NCBI GenBank assembly: GCA_009996555.1
Contig: JAACZX010000144.1
Location: 1 to 6,377, forward strand
Direction: 5' to 3'
DNA: 6,377 nucleotides
Source: Chitinophagaceae bacterium
GTDB lineage: Bacteria; Bacteroidota; Bacteroidia; Chitinophagales; Chitinophagaceae
Both the position numbers and the translations under genes were made by a program. Under the pieces are notes generated by a model. That model was not told the origin of the DNA. It was given only the letters and a program-made list of their open reading frames with translations, and made no database searches. This document shows, in pieces, positions 1 through 6,377 of the stretch (position 1 is the stretch's first letter; every line of letters starts with the position of its first letter).

Positions 1-310
1 GATCTGCCAACGCTCCGATAGGGGCCGCAGATGAAGTAATATAACCCATGAACTTTGGATGTCCATTCAGGAGTGAATGCTTCATCATCAGTTCAGTTGC
101 TTTTTCCATCAGGGCAGGAGCGTTGCTTCCATATTGCGGTAAAGAAACTGTACCCAAAGCATCTTGTATTTGCTGTGGATTTTCTCCTGTGGTAACAGGT
201 CTTTCCCTGATACCTGCAGTAAAATCAGCAATGCTGTCAATCAGTTTATAACCCATTTGCCTGAACTCTTCCCGGTTCATTTCAATTGCAGCTTTTCTGT
301 CGTTTGTCAT
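1..310 (-). CDS. PLP-dependent amino-acid decarboxylase (group II, aromatic-L-amino-acid decarboxylase-like), N-terminal fragment
   Basis: The reading frame starts at an ATG (complement of 308-310) and runs off the left edge, giving 103 residues of a protein that is probably 450-500 long. The fragment has the N-terminal helical layout of group II pyridoxal-dependent decarboxylases: a segment around residues 15-35 (FRQMGYKLIDSIADF) followed at about residues 84-103 by HPKFMGYITSSAAPIGALAD, which closely resembles the conserved 'HP-x-F-x-GY-x-S/T-S-x-x-P-x-x-x-LAD' substrate-pocket region of aromatic-amino-acid, tyrosine and diaminobutyrate decarboxylases. The family removes the alpha-carboxyl group of an amino acid using PLP in the cytoplasm. 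The PLP lysine lies outside the window, so substrate and catalytic competence cannot be judged. A second in-frame Met at residue 11 is an alternative start. No Shine-Dalgarno is present; the region before the ATG is AT-rich, as usual in Bacteroidota. The gene lies beyond the terminator of the upstream protease gene, so it is probably transcribed separately. Confidence 0.85.
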   Translation of the reverse strand, partial: MTNDRKAAIEMNREEFRQMGYKLIDSIADFTAGIRERPVTTGENPQQIQDALGTVSLPQYGSNAPALMEKATELMMKHSLLNGHPKFMGYITSSAAPIGALAD

Positions 311-435
311 GTATTAATTTTTTAATGTACAGGAAATACGTCAACACCAACCGAAGCCATCATTAGTTGATGGGTACAAAACGAAAACAGGTAAAGTATA
401 TCATTTGAGGCATACTTGCAAGAGGGGGAACTCTT

Positions 436-475
436 TCAATAAACAACAACGCCACTACATTGCTGCAGTGGCGTT
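436..475 (-). terminator. Rho-independent terminator of the tricorn-like protease gene
   Basis: A perfect 9-bp inverted repeat, AACGCCACT at 448-456 and AGTGGCGTT at 467-475, encloses 10 bases. The stem can extend past one A-C mismatch by two more pairs to close on a TTGC tetraloop. Read on the minus strand the hairpin is followed by the T-rich run GTTGTTTATT (complement of about 438-447). It lies about 30 bases past the protease stop codon at 506-508. On the plus strand no T-run follows, so it should act in the minus direction only. Confidence 0.8.
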
Positions 476-479
476 ACTT

Positions 480-507
480 CGTACTTCGTACATCGTACCT
501 CGTACTT
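480..507. repeat. Four tandem copies of a 7-base unit CGTAC(T/A/C)T
   Basis: Four contiguous heptamers, CGTACTT, CGTACAT, CGTACCT and CGTACTT, fill 480-507. They differ only at the sixth base. A degenerate fifth copy (GTTACTT, 473-479) joins the array to the terminator stem. Each unit contains the palindrome GTAC. The array ends inside the stop codon (506-508) of the protease gene, so its right boundary lies at the end of the coding sequence. Function unknown; it may be a simple-sequence expansion or a member of a dispersed intergenic repeat family. Confidence 0.75.
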
Positions 508-3500
508 ATTTTGTTTCTTTCATCAATTCTTTCACGGCTGTTTCCAATTGCTGATCGGTACCCATGCTCACTTTTTCATTTTCGTTCTTCACTTTTACAT
601 CAGGCTCAGTTTGTGCATTTTCAAGATACTTGCCATTGCTGTCTTTACAACCAACAGTAGGCGCACCCCAGCGGATACCTGTATCCATCAAACCTTCCCA
701 TGCTGCAAACGAACAGGTGCCGGGCACAGGCATACCCACCAGTTTACCCACACCCACTTCTTTCACCATGTATGCATAACAATGGCCATCGCTGTAATTG
801 CCTTCATTTGCCAGTGAAATGCTTGGCTTGGTCCAGCGGAAGTTTGGTTCAAAACCATTGCTGCGTGTATCGGTGCTGTAATCCATAAACTTCTTACCGC
901 TTAAGAACATGGCAAGATCAGCTACAAGATCACCACCACCATTGTTACGTGTATCAACAACAATGGCTTTTTTCTGGAAATGCTTACCCATGATCTCTTC
1001 ATAAGTTGTACGGAAGGCGCCGTCATTCATTCCAGGGATATGTACATAACCCAATGTGCCGTTGCTCATCTTATCTACCTCGTCTGCATTACGTTTTACC
1101 CAGCGTGCATACAGTAAACGGTTTTCTTCACCAAGTGTAACAGGTTTGATAATGAGTTCACGTTTTGTGTTTCCTTCAACCAATACAAGCAATGTATTTT
1201 TACCTGCTTTGCGGTTAAGGTATTGGGCAAGGTCTTTATCAGGAGTGATGGTTTCACCATCAATTGATTCAATGATCGTTCCTGCTTTTACATTCATACC
1301 GGCTTTATCCAACGGACCATCTTTGATCACTTCAAGAATTTTTACACCATTGCCTTTATGTGTGTAATCGAAGAAAATACCCAGTGCAGCAGTTGCATCA
1401 GCATTCGGATTAAAGTTGCCGCCAAATGCAGCACCGCTGTGACTCACATTCAACTCGCCAAGTAATTCACTCAGCAGTTCAGCCATTTCATAGTTGTTGC
1501 CAATATCAGGCAAATGCTTTTCATAATCGGGTTTGTAACTGTCCCAGTCAATACCATGGAATGATTGCGTGTAGAATGTATTCTTTGTTCTGCGCCATAC
1601 ATGATCAAACTGGTATTGGCGTTCTTTCAATCCATCAACCATCATTTCACCATTAATACCAATACGGTCTTGCTTGCCGCTGTTGGGATCAAGTTTCATA
1701 AAGCCACCTTCGGTATTCAGGAAAATACTTTTTTGATCTTTGTCCCACACCATACTTGCAAAACCAGCATTCAGCGGAACAAGCATTCTTGTTTCACGGG
1801 TACGCAGGTTGGTGGTCCATAAGTTAAGACCACGTTCAAAACGGGCGAGGTAATATAATGTTTCTCCATCTTTGCTTACCAGTGCATCACCCATTGCAGA
1901 TGAATGAATGGTGAGTTTTGTTTTACGATCGCTCAAGCCATCCCATTCAATCACGACTGAATCTTTTGCGGGAGTTTTCTTTTTCGATGTATCGGCTTTT
2001 GCTTTGTTCTCTTCTGTTTCTTTCAGTAACGCAGCATCTTCTTTGCTCAGTTTAAAACGATCAAATGCATCCTGTGTAAAGAACATGGCATAGGCATCGG
2101 CCTGTGAGCCGCCAGCCATTGCGGCTCCACGTAAACCATCCCTGTTGCTGAACCACAACATGGCTTTGCCACCGTTGATCCATTTGGGACGGAAATCATT
2201 AAACCCACTTTGTGTAAGGTTCACTACTTTTTTACCATCAGCACTCACAAGACCCACTTCACCAACAGCACTGCCGGGCATGGCATAATCAAACAACAAC
2301 CATTTACCATCTGGGCTCCATTGGAAGTACTGATCGTTTTCTGTCCATGCAAATAAATGATCGCCTGTTAAAACAGTACGGGTTTGTTTACTTGCCAGGT
2401 TATAGATACGAAGCAGGTTGCGGTTTTCAATATACGCCAGCTCCTTGCCATCGGGTGAAAGGAGTGGTTGTGTGTTGGTGTTTTTATTTTCAATAACAGC
2501 TGTTTCTTTTAAAATAGTGGAAGCATAGAAATAAGGTTCTTCTTTACGTTCCATTCTTGTTTCATAAATACTCCACTTGCCATCACGTTCGCTGCAGTAG
2601 ATAATACTTTTACCATCGGGCGAAAAACCAACAGAAGTTTCTGCTTCAGGAGTATTGGTAATGCGTTTTGTTACACCACCTTCCACGCTGGTAACAAATA
2701 CTTCGCCACGGTAAACAAAGGCAATTTCTTTTCCGTTAGGAGCAAGACTCATACCACCGCCGCTGCTTACACGAAACACCTGCTCACGGTTGCTGCGGGC
2801 GTCAGCAAGAATAGTAACGTTTACTTTTTGTGCAGATGAACCTGGCTTCATTGTGTACAATCCGCCATCGTAGCTGTAGCAAAGCAAACCATCGGTACTG
2901 CTGCTGAGGAAACGTACCGGGTGCTTTTTGTAAGAAGTAAGTTTTTCTGATTTACCTCCACCCACATTCATCTTGTGAATGTTGAATGATCCGCTTTCTT
3001 CACTCAGGTAATAAAAACCACTTTCATCAGGTGTGAAAACAGGTGTTCTGTCTTCGCCATTAAAGGAAGTGATTTGTTTGTGTGTATTGCTTTTGAAATC
3101 ATACAGCACAATATCTCTTGTAACAGCTGATGTATGATGTTTGCGCCAAAGGTTTTCGCCGCCAACTTTGTTTTGATAAATGATCTTGCTGCCATCCTTG
3201 CTGAACTTGATGTCCTCAGCAGGAGTGGTAAAGAGTTGGTTCACTCTGCCGCCATTGATGGATACACTGTATAACTCAGGCATGTACCCGGTAGGAAACT
3301 GGCGGTTGCCTGGCAGATCCATACGTGCAGCACCAAACACAACAGATTTGTTATCGTTGGTAAAGCTGTAAGGATATTCTGCACCTGAATGAAAAGTAAG
3401 GCGTTTTGCTTCACCACCTTCAACAGGAATCACAAATACATCAAAGTTCCCGTAACGGTCGCTGGCAAAGGCAATGCTTTTTCCATCTTTACTCCACACC

Positions 3501-3706
3501 GGCATAAAGTCGTGTGCTTCGTGCAGTGTAAGGGCAGTGGCAGTGCCGCCTGTTGCAGCCACTTTATACAGATCGCCTTTGTAAGTAAACACAATGGTCT
3601 TACCATCGGGTGAAATAGAGGGGTAACGCAGCCAGGTGGGCGTTTGTGCAAATGCTTGAATGCTGAGACAAAGAGCCATCAGCACCGACAGATAAATTTT
3701 CTTCAT
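506..3706 (-). CDS. Exported tricorn-like serine protease (S41 family) with two beta-propellers and a PDZ domain
   Basis: A 1066-residue protein close in size to archaeal tricorn protease. Residues 1-20 form a signal peptide (MKK, hydrophobic core, AFA before Q21), so the mature protein should be periplasmic or envelope-located, unlike cytosolic archaeal tricorn. Thirteen WD40-like (PD40) blade motifs of the type 'SPDGK-x-x-x-F/Y' can be counted: six between about residues 29 and 285 and seven between about 320 and 675, matching tricorn's six- and seven-bladed propellers. A charged linker (about 550-588) interrupts the second propeller. A helical C1-like region (about 690-760), a PDZ domain (about 775-857) and an S41 catalytic domain (about 880-1060) follow. 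The likely tetrad is S755 and H756 (NVSHSG), S972 (NYSDGH) and E1029 (YLEN); the spacing matches Thermoplasma tricorn S745/H746/S965/E1023. DTRNNGGG (918-925) is the conserved S41 core. The family cleaves oligopeptides; the physiological substrate here is unknown. The ATG at 3706 is chosen because it directly begins the signal peptide. Confidence 0.93.
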   Translation of the reverse strand: MKKIYLSVLMALCLSIQAFAQTPTWLRYPSISPDGKTIVFTYKGDLYKVAATGGTATALTLHEAHDFMPVWSKDGKSIAFASDRYGNFDVFVIPVEGGEAKRLTFHSGAEYPYSFTNDNKSVVFGAARMDLPGNRQFPTGYMPELYSVSINGGRVNQLFTTPAEDIKFSKDGSKIIYQNKVGGENLWRKHHTSAVTRDIVLYDFKSNTHKQITSFNGEDRTPVFTPDESGFYYLSEESGSFNIHKMNVGGGKSEKLTSYKKHPVRFLSSSTDGLLCYSYDGGLYTMKPGSSAQKVNVTILADARSNREQVFRVSSGGGMSLAPNGKEIAFVYRGEVFVTSVEGGVTKRITNTPEAETSVGFSPDGKSIIYCSERDGKWSIYETRMERKEEPYFYASTILKETAVIENKNTNTQPLLSPDGKELAYIENRNLLRIYNLASKQTRTVLTGDHLFAWTENDQYFQWSPDGKWLLFDYAMPGSAVGEVGLVSADGKKVVNLTQSGFNDFRPKWINGGKAMLWFSNRDGLRGAAMAGGSQADAYAMFFTQDAFDRFKLSKEDAALLKETEENKAKADTSKKKTPAKDSVVIEWDGLSDRKTKLTIHSSAMGDALVSKDGETLYYLARFERGLNLWTTNLRTRETRMLVPLNAGFASMVWDKDQKSIFLNTEGGFMKLDPNSGKQDRIGINGEMMVDGLKERQYQFDHVWRRTKNTFYTQSFHGIDWDSYKPDYEKHLPDIGNNYEMAELLSELLGELNVSHSGAAFGGNFNPNADATAALGIFFDYTHKGNGVKILEVIKDGPLDKAGMNVKAGTIIESIDGETITPDKDLAQYLNRKAGKNTLLVLVEGNTKRELIIKPVTLGEENRLLYARWVKRNADEVDKMSNGTLGYVHIPGMNDGAFRTTYEEIMGKHFQKKAIVVDTRNNGGGDLVADLAMFLSGKKFMDYSTDTRSNGFEPNFRWTKPSISLANEGNYSDGHCYAYMVKEVGVGKLVGMPVPGTCSFAAWEGLMDTGIRWGAPTVGCKDSNGKYLENAQTEPDVKVKNENEKVSMGTDQQLETAVKELMKETK

Positions 3707-3726
3707 ACTACAGTTGTTGTGAAAGC

Positions 3727-3757
3727 TAAAGTTAGTGGTTAAACAAAACGGATAAAA
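3727..3757 (-). promoter_or_regulatory. Possible Bacteroidota-type promoter for the tricorn-like protease
   Basis: Read on the minus strand, TTTT (complement of 3754-3757) is followed after 19 bases by TAACTTTA (complement of 3727-3734). The Bacteroidota vegetative consensus is TTTG, 19-21 bases, TAnnTTTG, so each box has one mismatch and the spacing fits. The -7-type box ends 20 bases before the ATG, implying a leader of roughly 10-15 bases. The region is AT-rich and such matches can occur by chance, so this is tentative. Confidence 0.35.
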
Positions 3758-3827
3758 AGAATTTGATGGATGGTTTCTTATAGCTGTGTATTAACATATT
3801 CATCGGCAGTCAATCTTTCATGTTCCT

Positions 3828-3835
3828 TATTTTTG
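3828..3835 (+). promoter_or_regulatory. TAnnTTTG promoter box abutting the M23 peptidase start codon
   Basis: TATTTTTG is an exact match to the Bacteroidota -7 box TAnnTTTG and is followed by CC. It ends only four bases before the ATG at 3840. I see no TTTG at the expected -33 position (about 3803-3808). With the usual distance from box to transcription start, the mRNA would begin at or within a few bases of the start codon, giving a leaderless or near-leaderless transcript. Confidence 0.5.
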
Positions 3836-3839
3836 CCGT

Positions 3840-5486
3840 ATGGTAAAACATGTTCTTGGTTGTTGTTTTTCTTTCTTCTTGTTTTATTCAGCATCTGCTC
3901 AGTTATTTCCCGAGCAAAATTATCCGGCGAATTATTTCCGTTATCCATTGGAAATTCCCGTGAAGCTGAATGCTAATTTTGGTGAAATGCGTCCCAACCA
4001 TTTTCACATGGGGCTTGATCTGTTTACTGAACGCAGAGAAAATCACCGGGTAATTGTACCGGCCGATGGATGGATATCAAAAGTAAAAGTTGATCCCAAT
4101 GGATTTGGTAATGCCATTTATGTCAGCCATCCAAATGGTTATACCACGTTGTATTGCCACATGAATACATTTCCCACACAGGTGCTGGAAGCCATGAAGG
4201 AAGGGCAGTATGCAAAAGAAAGCTGGAAGGGTGATGTGGAATTTGAAAAGAATCAGTTTCCTGTAAAGAAGGGGCAGTTCCTTGCATACAGCGGCAACAC
4301 AGGCGCATCAGCAGGTCCGCATGTGCATTACGAAATTCGCCGCACAGATGATGATGCCTGTTTGAATGCTTTGCTTTTTCATAAAGTGTATGATGTAACG
4401 CCACCCGATCTTTCAAAGCTGGCAGTATATGACCGTACAAAAAGCACGTATGAACAAACGCCGAGAACAATGAGCTTAACAAAAGCAGCAGGAGGTTATT
4501 CTGTTGCAGGGGGTACTATTACAGTCAATAGTTCTGCAGTGAGTTTTGCTATTGTGGCAACAGACCGTGTAACAGGTGTACCCAACAGCAATGGTATTTT
4601 TGAAGCAGTGGTTTATATGGATGAAGAACCGATCAGTGGTTTTCGCATTGACGGGATAGACTATTTGCAGACACGTTACCTCAATGCACATATTGATTAC
4701 CGTATCAAAGCAAACGGTGGATCTTACTACCAGCATCTATCACCTTTGCCCGGCGATCGGTTACCCATTTATTACAAGAAAGAAGATGGACTGATTCAAT
4801 TAAATGACACAGCCGCACATGAAGTAAAGATTATTGTGAAAGAAGTTGCCAATGTGCAAAAAGACAGTCGTTATTTGCTGCCCAACCAGATCAATGTATT
4901 TGAGCGTGATGATGTGCAACTGGTAAGCAGTGAAAAAAGTTTTTACGATGGGTTCCGCTTTGTATATAACTACAAAACAAGTGCAACAGCCTATTCAAAT
5001 ATTCATGTAATGCATACTGCGGTTATACCTGTGCATGATTCAATGATCTTCAGGATAAAACCAACAAAGGTCATTCCTGCAAATCTTTCCAACCGTGTAT
5101 TGATGATCAAGTCTGCAAGAGGGAAAACAATTTTTGAACGTGCAACGCCTGTAAAAGGAGGATGGTATGAAGCAAAGTTTCGTGAGTTTGGTGAACTGTG
5201 GCTGGAAGTAGATGACGTGGCGCCAACCCTAACAGTAGCGGGCGTAGCAGATGGTGGATTGGTGAATGCAAACACAACCATCACCTGCACAACAAATGAC
5301 AATAAAAAAGTGCGCAGCTTCCGGGCTGAGCTTGATGGAGGATGGCTGATGTTTAGTGGTCTTGGTCCTGTGTTTCGTTATAAGGTAGATGATCATTGTC
5401 CTCCCGGCGAACATGAATTGAGAATAATAGTAGAAGATGAAGCAGGGAATACAACAGAACGTATCATTCGCTTCACACGCAATTAA
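3840..5486 (+). CDS. Exported M23-family (LytM-type) peptidoglycan metallopeptidase
   Basis: A 548-residue protein with a signal peptide (residues 1-20, hydrophobic LGCCFSFFLFYSASA, cut before Q21), so it should act in the periplasm on cell-wall cross-links. The M23 domain spans about residues 35-180. The zinc ligands are visible as H56 and D60 in HFHMGLD and H163 in GPHVHYEIR, with H107 (LYCHMNTF) and H161 as the catalytic histidines, so the enzyme looks active rather than degenerate. A roughly 35-residue insertion (about 110-145) separates LYCHMNT from VKKGQFLAYSGNTG. Residues about 185-548 are beta-rich. The last 90 (from VDDVAPTLTV through LDGGWLMF to VEDEAGNTT) resemble an Ig-like module that ends many Bacteroidota M23 proteins. 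The start is fixed by the signal peptide; there is no Shine-Dalgarno and a promoter box lies just upstream. The exact bond cut, and whether it is an endopeptidase for wall growth or an autolysin, cannot be told from sequence. Confidence 0.93.
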   Translation: MVKHVLGCCFSFFLFYSASAQLFPEQNYPANYFRYPLEIPVKLNANFGEMRPNHFHMGLDLFTERRENHRVIVPADGWISKVKVDPNGFGNAIYVSHPNGYTTLYCHMNTFPTQVLEAMKEGQYAKESWKGDVEFEKNQFPVKKGQFLAYSGNTGASAGPHVHYEIRRTDDDACLNALLFHKVYDVTPPDLSKLAVYDRTKSTYEQTPRTMSLTKAAGGYSVAGGTITVNSSAVSFAIVATDRVTGVPNSNGIFEAVVYMDEEPISGFRIDGIDYLQTRYLNAHIDYRIKANGGSYYQHLSPLPGDRLPIYYKKEDGLIQLNDTAAHEVKIIVKEVANVQKDSRYLLPNQINVFERDDVQLVSSEKSFYDGFRFVYNYKTSATAYSNIHVMHTAVIPVHDSMIFRIKPTKVIPANLSNRVLMIKSARGKTIFERATPVKGGWYEAKFREFGELWLEVDDVAPTLTVAGVADGGLVNANTTITCTTNDNKKVRSFRAELDGGWLMFSGLGPVFRYKVDDHCPPGEHELRIIVEDEAGNTTERIIRFTRN

Positions 5487-5508
5487 TGTTGGTTGATAAA
5501 AGAAATGT

Positions 5509-6081
5509 ATGGCAACAAAGAAGAAAGTGGCTAAAAAGCCGGTAGCAAAAAAAGCTGCGAAAGCTGTTGTAAAAAAAGCCGATAAAAAAGAACCGTTTAA
5601 GAATTATGTTACCCGGTTGAAGGTGGGTGATGCTGCTCCTGCCTTTAGCGGTGTGGACCAGGATGGAAAGAAAATTTCTTCAACACATTATAAAGGTAAA
5701 AAGCTCATCATCTTTTTTTATCCGGAAGATGATACACAAAGCTGCACCCAGGAAGCCTGCAACCTGCGTGATAATTATTCGTTGCTGAAAGACATGGGTT
5801 TTGAATTGATTGGTGTAAGTGAAGATGGTGTGGAGAAACACAAGAAGTTTGAAACAAAATATGATCTTCCTTACCGGCTTATTGCCGATGAAGATCATGC
5901 AGTGATCAATGCGTTTGATGTGTGGGGCAAAAAACAGTTCATGGGAAAAATATATGATGGGCTGGTACGCACCAGTTTCATCATCAATGAAAAAAATATC
6001 ATTACCGGCATTATTACACGTGTGCTCACCAAAAAACATACGCAGCAGATACTGGATGTGTTGCAGCAGTCAGGAAAGTAA
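5509..6081 (+). CDS. bcp: Bcp-type thioredoxin-dependent thiol peroxidase with a lysine-rich N-terminal tail
   Basis: A 190-residue peroxiredoxin of the Bcp/PrxQ type, which reduces hydrogen peroxide and organic hydroperoxides in the cytoplasm with electrons from thioredoxin. The core covers about residues 37-188 and aligns by eye with E. coli Bcp (about 156 residues). The active-site pattern P-x3-T-x2-C is present as PEDDTQSC, with peroxidatic Cys79, a resolving-type Cys84 five residues on (CNLRD context), and the conserved Arg154 in GLVRTSFII. DEDH (127-130) and VWGKKQFMGK (138-147) are further family landmarks. The odd part is residues 1-28: 12 lysines and 7 alanines in repeats of AKK type, like a histone H1 tail, with no signal-peptide features. 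No ATG occurs between Met1 and the core, which supports the long start; a TTG at residue 37 is a weaker option. The gene begins 22 bases after the M23 peptidase gene with no terminator between, so co-transcription is likely. Confidence 0.92.
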   Translation: MATKKKVAKKPVAKKAAKAVVKKADKKEPFKNYVTRLKVGDAAPAFSGVDQDGKKISSTHYKGKKLIIFFYPEDDTQSCTQEACNLRDNYSLLKDMGFELIGVSEDGVEKHKKFETKYDLPYRLIADEDHAVINAFDVWGKKQFMGKIYDGLVRTSFIINEKNIITGIITRVLTKKHTQQILDVLQQSGK

Positions 6082-6088
6082 AGTCCGT

Positions 6089-6377
6089 TTATTTATTCCA
6101 TCGCCGGTGCAGATATTTTCTTACAGGCGTATCATAGAATTTCATTACCAGGTAGCTGAACACAATCAGCAATACTGTACCTGCAACAACCACAATTGTT
6201 AATTCTGTTGTGCCCGGCTTTTGTGCGGATAGATAATGACCGAATATCCACATGAATGCATAATGCGTCATATACAACGGATAAGAAATGGAGCCGGAAA
6301 GTGTACAGATGTTCTTTACTCTTTCTGATAATTGTGTGCCGGCACCTAATGAAACAATCAACGGAAAATAAATAAGC
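6089..6377 (-). CDS. Membrane acyltransferase (acyltransferase-3 family), C-terminal fragment
   Basis: The frame is open from the right edge to a TAA (complement of 6089-6091), giving 95 residues of the C-terminal end of a multi-pass membrane protein. SGSISYPLYMTHYAF is typical of the last conserved region of acyltransferase-3 (OafA/WecH-like) proteins, where 'ISYPLYL-x-H' precedes a transmembrane helix. A second helix (ELTIVVVAGTVLLIVFSYLV) and a basic tail starting YDTPVRKYL, also a family hallmark, follow. Such proteins transfer acetyl or other acyl groups to sugars, lipids or surface polymers at the inner membrane; the acceptor cannot be deduced. A TTG at 6361 could be read as a start, but the frame continues upstream in hydrophobic sequence (LIYFPL), so this is the end of a larger gene. 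It converges on the peroxidase gene with a 7-base gap. Confidence 0.85.
   Translation of the reverse strand, partial: LIYFPLIVSLGAGTQLSERVKNICTLSGSISYPLYMTHYAFMWIFGHYLSAQKPGTTELTIVVVAGTVLLIVFSYLVMKFYDTPVRKYLHRRWNK

Noticed and set aside
48..251. 67-codon plus-strand frame over the decarboxylase fragment
   Set aside because: It is antisense to a recognisable PLP decarboxylase N-terminus and has no features of its own.
420..435. Second hairpin AAGAG / CTCTT
   Set aside because: Only 5 bp of weak stem with a 6-base loop; no further support.
472..508. CRISPR-like array
   Set aside because: The units are 7 bases with no spacers, so this is a simple tandem repeat.
3855..3866. Possible lipoprotein lipobox (VLGC, residues 5-8) in the M23 peptidase
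   Set aside because: The Cys lies before, not after, the hydrophobic core, leaving no room for a normal signal peptide; the ASA-Q site at residues 18-21 fits signal peptidase I better.
4123..4482. 119-codon open frame on the minus strand inside the M23 gene, and a similar one at 5680-6039 inside the peroxidase gene
   Set aside because: Both lie opposite well-supported coding domains, with Cys/His-rich composition typical of antisense shadows and no recognisable domain.
5484..5491. Separate promoter for the peroxidase (TAATGTTG)
   Set aside because: One mismatch in the -7 box and no TTTG at the -33 position; it overlaps the M23 stop codon and could be chance.
5617..5619. TTG at residue 37 as the true peroxidase start
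   Set aside because: It would begin directly on the LKVGD motif and leave the 36-codon open, strongly Lys/Ala-biased stretch unexplained.
6089..6361. Small standalone 90-residue membrane protein starting at TTG 6361
   Set aside because: The frame continues open and hydrophobic to the window edge, and the sequence matches the C-terminal end of acyltransferase-3 proteins.

Overview
The window looks like ordinary chromosomal DNA from a member of the Bacteroidota, most likely the order Chitinophagales (family Chitinophagaceae or close). This rests on several things: start codons without Shine-Dalgarno sequences, Bacteroidota-type promoter boxes (TAnnTTTG), exported proteins whose predicted mature ends begin with Gln after an Ala-x-Ala site, a signal-peptide-bearing tricorn-type protease, and an M23 peptidase of the long Bacteroidota architecture. 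The order-level placement is inference. The window holds three complete genes and two genes cut by its edges. Nearly all of it is coding, and no gene-free stretch exceeds 200 bases.

Layout from left to right. Positions 1-310 (minus strand) hold the N-terminal piece of a PLP-dependent amino-acid decarboxylase. Positions 311-505 are non-coding and carry a strong hairpin terminator for the gene to the right, plus a small tandem array of a 7-base GTAC-centred unit that touches that gene's stop codon. Positions 506-3706 (minus) encode a 1066-residue exported tricorn-like serine protease with two beta-propellers, a PDZ domain and an S41-type catalytic domain whose four catalytic residues all appear to be present. 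Positions 3707-3839 are a short divergent promoter region. Positions 3840-5486 (plus) encode an exported M23 (LytM-type) peptidoglycan hydrolase with a long beta-rich C-terminal part. After 22 bases comes a Bcp-type thiol peroxidase (5509-6081, plus) carrying an unusual lysine/alanine-rich, histone-H1-like N-terminal tail. Seven bases later, convergent with it, is the C-terminal end of a membrane acyltransferase (6089-6377, minus).

How they work together: the tricorn-like protease and the M23 hydrolase are both predicted to act in the cell envelope, on peptides and on peptidoglycan respectively, and are transcribed divergently from one short region. The peroxiredoxin is probably co-transcribed with the M23 gene but should act in the cytoplasm, so a shared pathway is not evident. 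I found no sign of a mobile element, phage, CRISPR array, RNA gene or defence system. The most unusual items are the histone-like tail on the peroxidase, the promoter box almost abutting the M23 start codon (a possible leaderless transcript), and the heptamer array next to the terminator.
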